From positions 1 through 11,006 of the forward strand of contig JAEZCE010000042.1 in the NCBI GenBank assembly GCA_023429995.1: DNA of 11,006 nt. The letters are read 5' to 3'. The position numbers and the translations under genes are program-made. Source of the DNA: Bacillota bacterium (GTDB lineage: Bacteria; Bacillota; UBA4882; UBA8346). Of the stretch, positions 6,046 to 11,006 are shown piece after piece. Positions within the stretch are counted from its first letter, which is position 1. Every line of letters begins with the position of its first letter. The notes under the pieces were generated by a model. That model was given only the letters and a program-made list of their open reading frames with translations, was not told the origin of the DNA and ran no database searches.

Positions 6046-7404
6046 TTACGGTAAGGTATAGGGCATACTGGCAGTCGTTGAAAGCACATTACCGCGAGCT
6101 CCGATATCATAACCGTTTACTCCGGCGCCTTTCAAATCGCTGCTGCTCGCCAATTGAAAGAAGGTTCCGTAATGGATGGAGCCGTCGGCATTGCGGGAAA
6201 CCGGAGCGGTGCCGAAAGTGTAGGAAGGAGTTGATGCGAAATCAGCTGCGGTCGCCACAATAGTTCCCGTATAGTTGGTGGAAGTCTGGGAACTTTTGTT
6301 GTACCATACATTCGAATAAGAGATGTCGCCGGCCGTCACATAATGGTCGTTGCCGCCGCCGGCATAAGATAAGTTATTGCTTAAGGCATGCGTGCCGTTG
6401 GCAAATGCGAAATTATAATTGCTGGTCGATTGCGAGGAAATACCGGTCATCGAATTATGCCAGGAAGCGCATTGAGTAACCGTAATCGGACCCGGGTTGC
6501 TGTTATCGGTGAAGCCGTGCTTTTTGTTGTAAAAGGCCAGGCAACGCCGGACAATGTGTTGGACCGAATTGGAGGAGGAGCCGAGTTTATATCCGTTACC
6601 GTCGCCGTTACTTAAAGTGCTGCCGTCGGAAAGCAATCCGTTGCTATAGGAGACACAGTCTTCAATCACCACCGGCCCAATGGATCCGGTGCTGCTCTTG
6701 GTGTAGAGATCCCAGCCGTCATCGATGTTGTTATGGGCGATACAGCCACGGAACACGTTGCCGTAACCGGTTGTAAGTTTGCAGGCAAACCCGTCCGCGT
6801 CCTCACCGTCCGGATCTTTATTATCATAAGAATCGCAATGTAAGATCAGATTGTAGCTCGGCCAGTCCCCAATGCTGCCAAGGGAAGTATCCCTGCGCCC
6901 AAGCTGCAATCCACTGTCCCGGTTGGAATAGGTGGCGCATTGCTCGATTACGTTATAACTCCCGCCGATATAGATGCCGTTGTCGCCGGCCCCTTTCACT
7001 TTGATTCCCTTGATATGCCAATAGTTTCCATTGATAGTCAGGCCGCGGTTGGCGTCAGCCAGGGCTTGACCCGAGAAATCAAAAACCGGCGCACTTTCAC
7101 CCGATACCGAGGTAATGGTTTTAAATGAACCGTTCGCTCCGTTATTGCCGTAAGCAACAGTAATACCGGTGGAATAGGAATAAGTGCCGCTATGGACATA
7201 AATTGTACCCCCGGAAGACACATTCGTTATCGCAGCCTCCAGTGTCATCGGGCTGCTGGTTGTTCCTGTGCCGCCGGCAGTGCCGGATGTTGTAACATGG
7301 ATTACGGATGATGATGCCATAATATTGGATGTGCCCCAGCAGAAGACGGCTACCAGACAAAGAATCAATGCCGGCTGAATCCTAAATTTACGATTGGTTT
7401 TCAT
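6046..7404 (-). CDS. Secreted PL9-family pectate lyase-like beta-helix protein
   Basis: 452 residues with a signal peptide (KTNRKFR, then hydrophobic 11-23, likely cleavage near A30/S31), so exported. The body is a right-handed parallel beta-helix rich in N/S/G rungs. Residues DADGFACKLT (202-211) and NNIDDGWDLY (225-234) match the PL9 calcium site. In the structurally known Pel9A of Dickeya the ligands are one Asp plus D-D-x-x-D; here D204, D228, D229 and D232 have the same spacing. The likely catalytic base is K273 in GNGYKLG. PL9 enzymes cleave polygalacturonate by beta-elimination, so a role in pectin use is expected; related beta-helix proteins may act on other uronates. No anchor or carbohydrate-binding domain is visible. 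ATG 7404 has GGGAGGT at 7412-7418. Transcribed alone. Confidence 0.85.
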   Translation of the reverse strand: MKTNRKFRIQPALILCLVAVFCWGTSNIMASSSVIHVTTSGTAGGTGTTSSPMTLEAAITNVSSGGTIYVHSGTYSYSTGITVAYGNNGANGSFKTITSVSGESAPVFDFSGQALADANRGLTINGNYWHIKGIKVKGAGDNGIYIGGSYNVIEQCATYSNRDSGLQLGRRDTSLGSIGDWPSYNLILHCDSYDNKDPDGEDADGFACKLTTGYGNVFRGCIAHNNIDDGWDLYTKSSTGSIGPVVIEDCVSYSNGLLSDGSTLSNGDGNGYKLGSSSNSVQHIVRRCLAFYNKKHGFTDNSNPGPITVTQCASWHNSMTGISSQSTSNYNFAFANGTHALSNNLSYAGGGNDHYVTAGDISYSNVWYNKSSQTSTNYTGTIVATAADFASTPSYTFGTAPVSRNADGSIHYGTFFQLASSSDLKGAGVNGYDIGARGNVLSTTASMPYTLP

Positions 7405-7448
7405 TCCGTGAACCTCCCTTTTTAATTTTTTTTAAAATTGCAAACCCG

Positions 7449-7482
7449 TATCGGTTGTTTGAATCCGATAGATACCTCCTTT
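7449..7482 (-). promoter_or_regulatory. Leader stem-loop and upstream Shine-Dalgarno-like site of the lyase gene
   Basis: In the leader of the lyase message, a perfect ribosome-binding sequence AAAGGAGGT (7482-7474) sits 70 bases before the real start codon with no ATG behind it. Directly after it comes the inverted repeat TATCGG/CCGATA (7465-7470 with 7449-7454, ten-base loop). It resembles the 5' stabiliser Shine-Dalgarno elements known from Bacillus messages, or it may serve a leader peptide with a non-AUG start. Inference only. Confidence 0.35.
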
Positions 7483-7543
7483 CTTCATTTTTTTCGAGTG
7501 AATCTGAAGGTAAAATTTTCATGGAAAAATATGGGATACATTC

Positions 7544-7549
7544 ATTATA
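7544..7549 (-). promoter_or_regulatory. Candidate -10 box of the lyase gene promoter
   Basis: A consensus TATAAT on the - strand, 140 bases upstream of the lyase ATG. The -35 at 17-base spacing (AATACA, 7572-7567) is poor, so an activator or another sigma factor may be involved. Confidence 0.35.
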
Positions 7550-7652
7550 TTGCGGTAAGTGTTTTTTGTATTTGCAATTCTTGCCAATATTTAACGATTA
7601 TGTCGATAATTTGTCATCCATTGGTAAGCATGGGATTTTCCACAAAAGTATC

Positions 7653-7673
7653 GGGGCTGTTCCGAAAGTAAAT
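7653..7673 (+). repeat. IS-end-like sequence, copy 1
   Basis: GGGGCTGTTCCGAAAGTAAA resembles the GGGGCTGTCCCAAAA-type ends of many insertion sequences and matches 8682-8702 in the same orientation (18 of 21 bases). It is followed by an alternating CG tract (7675-7684). No transposase gene is attached, so this is probably debris of an element. Confidence 0.4.
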
Positions 7674-7805
7674 TCGCGCGCGCGATTGATTTGGAATTGT
7701 TTTTTTAGAAAGCTTGCCTAAATAAAGGTTAACGAAGAGAGGATGAACGGGAATTACGGGAGCAAAGAGCGGCGGCGCGTCCGGGCGGGCATTAAACCCG
7801 GAAGA

Positions 7806-7910
7806 GAAAGAATGATTTCCGTGAGGGAAGTAATTCACTGAACAATGGAAAGAATCATTTCTGTGACAGAATGAATGCATTGGATGACGGAAAGAAATTT
7901 CGGAGGAGGA
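7806..7910. repeat. Five degenerate 21-base direct repeats
   Basis: Units begin at 7806, 7827, 7848, 7869 and 7890, each starting GAA and most continuing (A/T)GAAT. Alternate units are most alike: 7806-7824 and 7848-7866 share 17 of 19 bases, giving a 42-base higher-order period. 21 bases equals two helical turns, as in iterons and phased operators, and also seven codons. The frames crossing it on either strand lack a credible start, so a protein repeat is less likely. Confidence 0.5.
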
Positions 7911-8066
7911 TGGCCGGGCGGTGAGGTTTGAGGGCTGGCCCGGGAGCCATCCGGTTGAGTCATTGGATTGGAAACAAAGGTTCGTTTGTTCAGGCTGATT
8001 TTTGTTGATGGGTAAGGATTTGCAGATTTGGTACAAAATCCTTACATTTTAAACCAAGGAGTGATC
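7911..8066. other. Non-coding stretch
   Basis: No convincing gene on either strand. A - strand frame from a TTG at 8036 to 7614 is open but lacks a good ribosome binding site and runs through both the 21-base repeats and the IS-end-like sequence. A GC-rich inverted repeat CCGGGC/GCCCGG lies at 7914-7919 and 7938-7943. Confidence 0.4.
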
Positions 8067-8168
8067 ATGGTTTGCAGCGATTTTTTTAGTGGGCACAATT
8101 TTTTGTTGATTTGGAGGGAGCTAGAGTTGCCGGGACAAAATCGACACACTTTTGCCAAAAAAATGTGA
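8067..8168 (+). CDS. Possible 33-residue small protein
   Basis: ATG 8067 is preceded by AAGGAG (8056-8061) at ideal spacing, and the frame ends at TGA 8166-8168. The peptide begins MVCSDFFSGHNFLLIWRELE and ends in a basic FAKKM. It is followed 31 bases later by a strong terminator, so it could form a complete tiny transcription unit. No promoter is obvious and no family is recognised; the ribosome binding site is the main support. Confidence 0.3.
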   Translation: MVCSDFFSGHNFLLIWRELELPGQNRHTFAKKM

Positions 8169-8172
8169 TAAT
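8164..8172 (+). promoter_or_regulatory. Candidate extended -10 promoter
   Basis: TGTGATAAT fits an extended -10 (TGn plus GATAAT). A TCGACA hexamer at 8141-8146 is five of six to the -35 consensus, but its 20-base spacing is long. Transcription would begin near 8179, just ahead of the two terminators, and lead to the gene at 8316. Confidence 0.3.
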
Positions 8173-8199
8173 ATGGTAATGGGTTAAAAGTGTTTTGAG

Positions 8200-8236
8200 A
8201 CTCCTGGGGATTTCGAAGAAATCCCCAGGAGTTTTT
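8200..8236 (+). terminator. Strong intrinsic terminator, first of a tandem pair
   Basis: A perfect 15-base stem (ACTCCTGGGGATTTC with GAAATCCCCAGGAGT) closed by a GAA triloop and followed by five Ts. Unusually stable for its size. Confidence 0.85.
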
Positions 8237-8254
8237 GAAGAACCGTCAGATGAT

Positions 8255-8286
8255 AAAGAGCGAATATCCACGATTCGCTCTTTTTT
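8255..8286 (+). terminator. Intrinsic terminator, second of a tandem pair
   Basis: A perfect 11-base stem (AAAGAGCGAAT with ATTCGCTCTTT), seven-base loop, six Ts. It ends only 11 bases before the ribosome binding site of the gene at 8316, leaving no room for a promoter between. Confidence 0.85.
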
Positions 8287-8315
8287 ATTGCCTTTTGAAA
8301 GGAGGTGACAGTAAG

Positions 8316-8672
8316 ATGGCAACATTTGCAGAACGGACCTTGTCGGCTAAAAACTTAATAGCCGGGCTCGGCGCTCATCTGGGCGAGCTTGGTAAAAGAG
8401 GAATCACTCAGGAAGTGATCACTGAAATGAGCGGCTTATACAATGATGCAATCCGGAAGAATGAAAGCCGCAACGCCCTGAAGGCCCGCAGTCAAGAGGC
8501 GACAGCCGAGACGGAAGAGATTATGAATCATTTGGAGAGTATGTGCAGCGACGCCAAAAAAATTGTCCGGATGGAGCTCCCCGAAGAGACCTGGCCCGAG
8601 TTCGGCTTCAGGAAAGGGCAGTTTTCCAGGCTTACCCCGGGCGGTAATGCTAACGCTAACGCTAATGCCTGA
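8316..8672 (+). CDS. Coiled-coil protein of unknown function
   Basis: 118 residues, soluble and mostly helical. Residues about 30-88 look like a long helix or coiled coil rich in E, K, A and N (EEIMNHLESMCSDAKKIVRM). It is followed by a tryptophan motif, LPEETWPEFGFRKGQF (88-103), and a tail NANANANA (111-118) encoded by hexanucleotide repeats of the GCTAAC type. ATG 8316 has a textbook AAAGGAGGTGA at 8298-8308. I do not recognise a named family, though a short helical protein ending in an L-P-x-x-x-W-x-x-F-G motif resembles hypothetical proteins I have seen in other anaerobes. The gene is preceded directly by two terminators, so its expression probably depends on read-through. No signal peptide or membrane helix. 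An IS-end-like sequence follows nine bases after the stop. Confidence 0.8.
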   Translation: MATFAERTLSAKNLIAGLGAHLGELGKRGITQEVITEMSGLYNDAIRKNESRNALKARSQEATAETEEIMNHLESMCSDAKKIVRMELPEETWPEFGFRKGQFSRLTPGGNANANANA

Positions 8673-8681
8673 GAAGACCAT

Positions 8682-8702
8682 GGGGCTGTCCCAAAAGGAA
8701 AT
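8682..8702 (+). repeat. IS-end-like sequence, copy 2
   Basis: GGGGCTGTCCCAAAAGGAAA matches the copy at 7653-7673 in 18 of 21 bases, same orientation, 1029 bases apart. Its sequence is the common terminal motif of several IS families. No transposase lies nearby. Confidence 0.45.
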
Positions 8703-8810
8703 CTGTGTCTGACGGCAATACTTCGCCGGGTTAAAGCAAAAATGACCTTGATTGATATTTATATAGGGTGAAATAAATTTTGATAATAAATTTTGCTTCC
8801 ATAGATTTAA

Positions 8811-8923
8811 GATGTCTAAAATCAACTCACCCCCTTAGTCCCCCTCTCTCGCGAGAGAGGGGGATGGCTCAAGAGTGACAATAAGCTAAATAGATCTCAG
8901 GGGGTGAGTCGCAGTTAGGCATC
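8811..8923. mobile_element. MITE-like element with nested inverted repeats
   Basis: Outer inverted repeats of 24 bases (8811-8834 and 8900-8923) match in 19 positions, with ten perfect inner bases, ACTCACCCCC/GGGGGTGAGT. Inside lies a perfect 24-base palindrome at 8840-8863 (CCCCCTCTCTCG then CGAGAGAGGGGG). The element has no coding capacity and its base composition contrasts with the AT-rich flanks. No clear target-site duplication is visible. It fits a non-autonomous MITE or REP-like palindromic unit. Confidence 0.6.
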
Positions 8924-9225
8924 GAAATTACTTATTTCAACATATATAGATATTTTCCCACAACTAAAAAAATGCAGGTTATTTAAAAGAATATAGAGAA
9001 TATTATGAACCGGATTGTTATGGCGGGTGAATGCCGGGCGGATTCCGGATGGGTGGGAGATAACGCTTTCGGATGCTTCAGAGGGAATGTTGGATGAACT
9101 GTTGTAACACTAAGGATGTCAGTAACCCCGGGACGTTAGCCGCCATAATAATGCTTCTGGGGAATAGTCAGATAGCTTTGAGATTGTAAGTTTATTTTTG
9201 GAAATTTAAATGAGAGGATATTTTC
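8924..9225. other. Gene-poor stretch with short overlapping ORFs
   Basis: No recognised gene. Two tiny + strand frames (9005-9097 and 9094-9189) overlap in ATGA, the second with GAGGG eight bases upstream. The sequence at 9103-9139 is a diverged copy of pieces found at 9273-9299 and 9340-9351. Probably decayed sequence. Confidence 0.35.
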
Positions 9226-9354
9226 ATGAATCAATTTATCCCGATCCATCCTTTTTGTGAACATAAGGACCATGTAACACTGAGCCGTGTCGGTAACCCA
9301 GACCGTTATTTGCAATGTGTGAATTATTTCCGCGGCCTTCCGGGACGTTGGTAA
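9226..9354 (+). CDS. Possible 42-residue small protein
   Basis: ATG 9226 has AGAGGA seven bases upstream and opens a 42-codon frame beginning MNQFIPIHPFCEHKDHVTLS and ending NYFRGLPGRW. Composition is protein-like, with two cysteines and several aromatics, but no family is recognised. Parts of its nucleotide sequence recur in degenerate form at 9103-9139, so it may be a fragment of a decayed gene. Confidence 0.28.
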   Translation: MNQFIPIHPFCEHKDHVTLSRVGNPDRYLQCVNYFRGLPGRW

Positions 9355-9398
9355 GTAATGCATGTTCCAGAGATGAAATGGTGTCGGAATGAAGTTTG

Positions 9399-9427
9399 TT
9401 GTTACACATAAATAAAGCATTCAAAAT
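9399..9427 (+). promoter_or_regulatory. Candidate promoter of the split-barrel flavoprotein gene
   Basis: TTGTTA (9399-9404), a 17-base spacer and CAAAAT (9422-9427) lie 29 bases upstream of ATG 9457. Four of six matches in each box. Confidence 0.3.
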
Positions 9428-9456
9428 AGTGTTGGTTTATATGGGGAGTGTGGAAA

Positions 9457-9876
9457 ATGAATCAAGAAATCATTATCAAAGCAGGAGAAATCATTGAAAA
9501 AAATACTGGGATGGGAACTTATTGCGTATTGGCTCTGATGGACTTGGATGGATATCCAACAGCGTCCACAATAACTGCCTCAAAAGCAGATGGTATCAAT
9601 TGGATTACCTTCTGTACCGGGCTGGGAGGAACAAGAACCAACCGGATTAACAAGTGCAACCGGGCTAGTGTTTGTTTTAATGCTGACGACTACAATATCA
9701 CACTGGTTGGTACAATGGAAATATTGACTGACCTCGAAGTAAAAGCGGAAATGTGGTATGAGGGCCTGATGAACCACTTCAGTGGACCGGAAGACCCAAA
9801 TTATTGTGTTTTGCGCTTTAAGACAGAACGCTATAATCTTTTGATCGATTGGAAAGAAGTTGGAGGAACATTATAA
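9457..9876 (+). CDS. Pyridoxamine 5'-phosphate oxidase-related FMN-binding protein
   Basis: 139 residues of the FMN-binding split-barrel superfamily, general-stress-protein-26-like branch. Characteristic stretches are GTYCVLALMDLDGYPTAS (20-37), the strand KADGINWITFCTGLGGTR (43-60), ASVCFNADDYNITLVG (70-85) and a C-terminal YCVLRFKTERYNLLIDW (116-132). Members bind flavin as dimers in the cytoplasm and reduce or sequester flavin cofactors; true pyridoxamine phosphate oxidase activity is not implied. ATG 9457 is preferred over GTG 9448 because GGGGAG lies eight bases upstream of it. Single gene, convergent with the nitroreductase. Confidence 0.85.
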   Translation: MNQEIIIKAGEIIEKNTGMGTYCVLALMDLDGYPTASTITASKADGINWITFCTGLGGTRTNRINKCNRASVCFNADDYNITLVGTMEILTDLEVKAEMWYEGLMNHFSGPEDPNYCVLRFKTERYNLLIDWKEVGGTL

Positions 9877-9944
9877 GCATAATGTACAGATGGGTTAGGG
9901 CATAAAACGCTAAGAGATGGTCCTGGTCGTCCAAGGTTCCCGGC

Positions 9945-9967
9945 TTGATGGGGAGATGCTCCATCAA
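9945..9967. repeat. Stem-loop between convergent flavoprotein genes
   Basis: TTGATGGGG/CTCCATCAA form a 9-base stem (one G-U pair) with a five-base loop overlapping the nitroreductase stop codon. There is no T-run on either side, so it is only a possible weak terminator or message-end structure. Confidence 0.35.
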
Positions 9968-10602
9968 ACCACGGAAAACACTTTTGCCAAGTCTTTCATT
10001 TCTTTGGGACGCGGGGTATAAGCTTTATAACCAACGGGAATCAGGCTAATAAACCGCTCATCCGGGGGAACGCTTAAAATCCGGTTGATTTCGGCTCCGG
10101 CAATTGCCGGTTCGTTCATCCAGCAGGCTCCATATCCTTTTTCATGGATAGCCAGGAGCATATTTTCAATGGCGGCCCCGACCGATAACAGATCATAATT
10201 GGCATAGAGTCTGATAATACCCTCTTCGTCATATCCTTGCGCTTTTAAAGCGTCCATAAGGGTGGGGTCAAAAAACTTGACCTTGGTCATAAACACCGCG
10301 ATTACCAGGGGAGCTTTGGCAAAAAAACCGACTGCTTTCCGTTTGGCGGTTAAATATTCCTCGCTGAGTTCGTGGCGTTTGACGGCGAGGAGGACCTCGG
10401 TTTTTTGAACAACGGCGGTTTGGATTTGGGTAATTAGTTTTTGGTCTTTGATGGCTATAAATCGCCAACATTGACTGTTGCATCCGCTGGGAGCGCTGAC
10501 TGCGGCCTGGATGAAATACTCCAGATCCTGATCGGGAATTTCTTTCTCCTCAAACTTACGAATGCTGCGGCGGGACAAGGCCAGGTTTAAAAAGTTTGCC
10601 AT
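9964..10602 (-). CDS. Nitroreductase-family FMN oxidoreductase
   Basis: 212 residues. The N-terminus carries the family signature SRRSIRKF (10-17), whose arginines bind the FMN phosphate. It is followed by SAPSGCNSQCWRF (36-48), the usual SAPSxxNxQPWxF flavin loop with Cys in place of the common Pro. YDLLSVGAAIENMLLAIHEKGYGACWMNEP (136-165, given here by its ends YDLLSVG and GACWMNEP) is the dimer helix and second flavin site. Nitroreductase-like proteins are NAD(P)H-dependent flavoenzymes acting on nitro compounds, quinones or flavins; the substrate cannot be told. ATG 10602 has GAGGT six bases upstream. Transcribed alone from an extended -10 promoter. Confidence 0.9.
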   Translation of the reverse strand: MANFLNLALSRRSIRKFEEKEIPDQDLEYFIQAAVSAPSGCNSQCWRFIAIKDQKLITQIQTAVVQKTEVLLAVKRHELSEEYLTAKRKAVGFFAKAPLVIAVFMTKVKFFDPTLMDALKAQGYDEEGIIRLYANYDLLSVGAAIENMLLAIHEKGYGACWMNEPAIAGAEINRILSVPPDERFISLIPVGYKAYTPRPKEMKDLAKVFSVV

Positions 10603-10638
10603 TGGATTACCTCATGGATTCGATTGGGTGTTCAATTC

Positions 10639-10647
10639 ATTATATCA
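10639..10647 (-). promoter_or_regulatory. Extended -10 promoter of the nitroreductase gene
   Basis: On the - strand TGATATAAT (TGn followed by consensus TATAAT) lies 36 bases upstream of the start codon. The -35 region (CGCTTC) is poor, as is usual for extended -10 promoters. Confidence 0.55.
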
Positions 10648-10681
10648 CAGATCGCCGGGTGGAAGCGGGAGGTTGTTTGGG

Positions 10682-10855
10682 ATGGTGAATAAGGGAAGGT
10701 TAGTTTTATTGGTTACAGTTATCATGAGTATTTTTATAAGTTCTAACATGGTTGCCGGAGTGGAGGAAAAATTGATTGTGAGCCAATTTGGGCCTACCCT
10801 CATACTATCTTTCTCCCTCAAGGGAGAAACGAACTGCAATTCTGTTGGTCTTTGA
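10682..10855 (+). pseudogene. Short secreted ORF, probably a truncated gene
   Basis: ATG 10682 has GGGAGG at a suitable distance and opens a 57-codon frame. Residues 1-26 form a clear signal peptide (KGR, then a hydrophobic core LVLLVTVIMSIFIS, then NMVAG), followed by VEEKLIVSQFG. From about codon 37 the frame is encoded by CCCTCAT-rich DNA and the palindrome at 10810-10829, and the peptide loses any protein-like character before the stop. I read it as the 5' end of a gene for an exported protein, such as a binding protein or secreted enzyme, cut off by a repeat insertion or deletion. A genuine small exported peptide is the alternative. Divergent from the nitroreductase. Confidence 0.4.
10810..10829. 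repeat. Palindromic unit inside the short secreted ORF
   Basis: TTTCTCCCT and AGGGAGAAA form a perfect 9-base inverted repeat around CA. In style it resembles the central palindrome at 8840-8863, but the sequences are different. No T-run follows, so it is not a terminator. Confidence 0.45.
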
Positions 10856-11006
10856 TTCTAAAGGCTTCGCAAGCCAAACCCTTCGTTCCTGATATGGAAG
10901 TGTCTGTCAAGCCCCCATTCAAGGTGAAGTTTAAAAAATGATTTATAAAATTATTCAGCAGTTAGAATCGGTACTCGGCGGTATGTCAACCTGATATACG
11001 TGGATT
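10856..11006. other. Right edge without an identified gene
   Basis: Only a small hairpin (GGCTT-CGC-AAGCC, 10863-10875) and two TTGACA hexamers on the - strand are seen. A - strand frame open from the window edge to a stop at 10955-10957 (16 codons, ending DIPPSTDSNC) could be the C-terminus of a gene lying outside, and an 18-codon + strand frame begins at 10938. Neither can be supported. Confidence 0.3.

Noticed and set aside
7674..7685. Alternating TCGCGCGCGCGA tract as a Z-DNA or regulatory site
   Set aside because: Perfect but short; it adjoins IS-end-like debris and nothing links it to a function.
7806..7910. CRISPR array
   Set aside because: Units are contiguous, degenerate 21-base repeats without unique spacers, and no cas genes are present.
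7614..8036. 140-codon - strand frame with histidine-rich heptads
   Set aside because: It starts at a TTG with only weak AAGGAT in front and crosses both an IS-end-like sequence and the 21-base DNA repeats. The heptads are a by-product of the repeat period.
8436..8825. 129-codon - strand frame
   Set aside because: It lies mostly antisense to the well-supported gene at 8316-8672 and extends through the IS-end-like copy; no ribosome binding site.
8840..8863. Central palindrome read as a terminator
   Set aside because: No T-run on either side and no gene ending into it; its place inside larger inverted repeats fits a mobile element better.
10938..10994. 18-codon frame after AAGGTGA
   Set aside because: Too short to support and no recognisable content; the ribosome-binding match may be chance.
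10955..11005. Possible C-terminal end of a transposase-like protein on the - strand
   Set aside because: Only 16 codons are visible and no motif can be identified.

Overview
The window looks like chromosome of a strictly anaerobic, fermentative member of the Bacillota (Firmicutes). The grounds are strong AAGGAGG-type ribosome binding sites, a multisubunit [FeFe] hydrogenase, a Rex-type NADH/NAD+ sensing repressor, many compact intrinsic terminators and a secreted pectate-lyase-like enzyme. I cannot name the genus from sequence alone.

Left edge (1-930, + strand): the window opens inside a truncated Rhs/YD-repeat gene whose frame runs into unrelated sequence near base 215. A terminator, a gene-poor stretch and a small DUF551 gene (748-930) follow. 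A bidirectional terminator at 931-966 separates the DUF551 gene from the convergent hydrogenase operon.

Core (976-5779, - strand): hydC-hydB-hydA is a tightly coupled operon (ATGA and TAATG overlaps) for a trimeric NAD-linked [FeFe] hydrogenase. HydC carries a thioredoxin-like [2Fe-2S] site. HydB carries FMN/NADH sites and one [4Fe-4S] site. HydA carries the electron-relay clusters and the H-cluster. HydB has NuoF-like length and lacks the extra N- and C-terminal cluster domains of classical electron-bifurcating HydB proteins, which points to an NADH-dependent, possibly ferredoxin-independent enzyme. rex lies directly upstream behind its own terminator, and partial Rex-box-like sequences occur near both units, so redox control of hydrogenase expression is the natural reading. 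Between rex and hydC lies about 670 bases without a convincing gene; it contains several stem-loops.

Middle (5954-8066): a secreted PL9-type polysaccharide lyase gene on the - strand has a long structured leader. Behind it is a gene-poor stretch with an IS-end-like sequence and five degenerate 21-base repeats.

Right part (8067-11006): a tiny ORF, two tandem terminators and then a coiled-coil protein gene of unknown function that begins immediately behind the terminators. These are followed by a second IS-end-like copy, a MITE-like element of about 113 bp with a perfect 24-base central palindrome, and decayed repeated sequence. Next come a flavin-binding split-barrel protein gene and a convergent nitroreductase gene. 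The window ends with a short secreted ORF that runs into another palindrome, then unassigned sequence. The region from 7405 to the end therefore mixes ordinary flavoprotein genes with mobile-element debris. The most distinctive content is the HydABC architecture with Rex, the terminator-guarded coiled-coil gene, the phased 21-base repeats and the nested inverted-repeat element.
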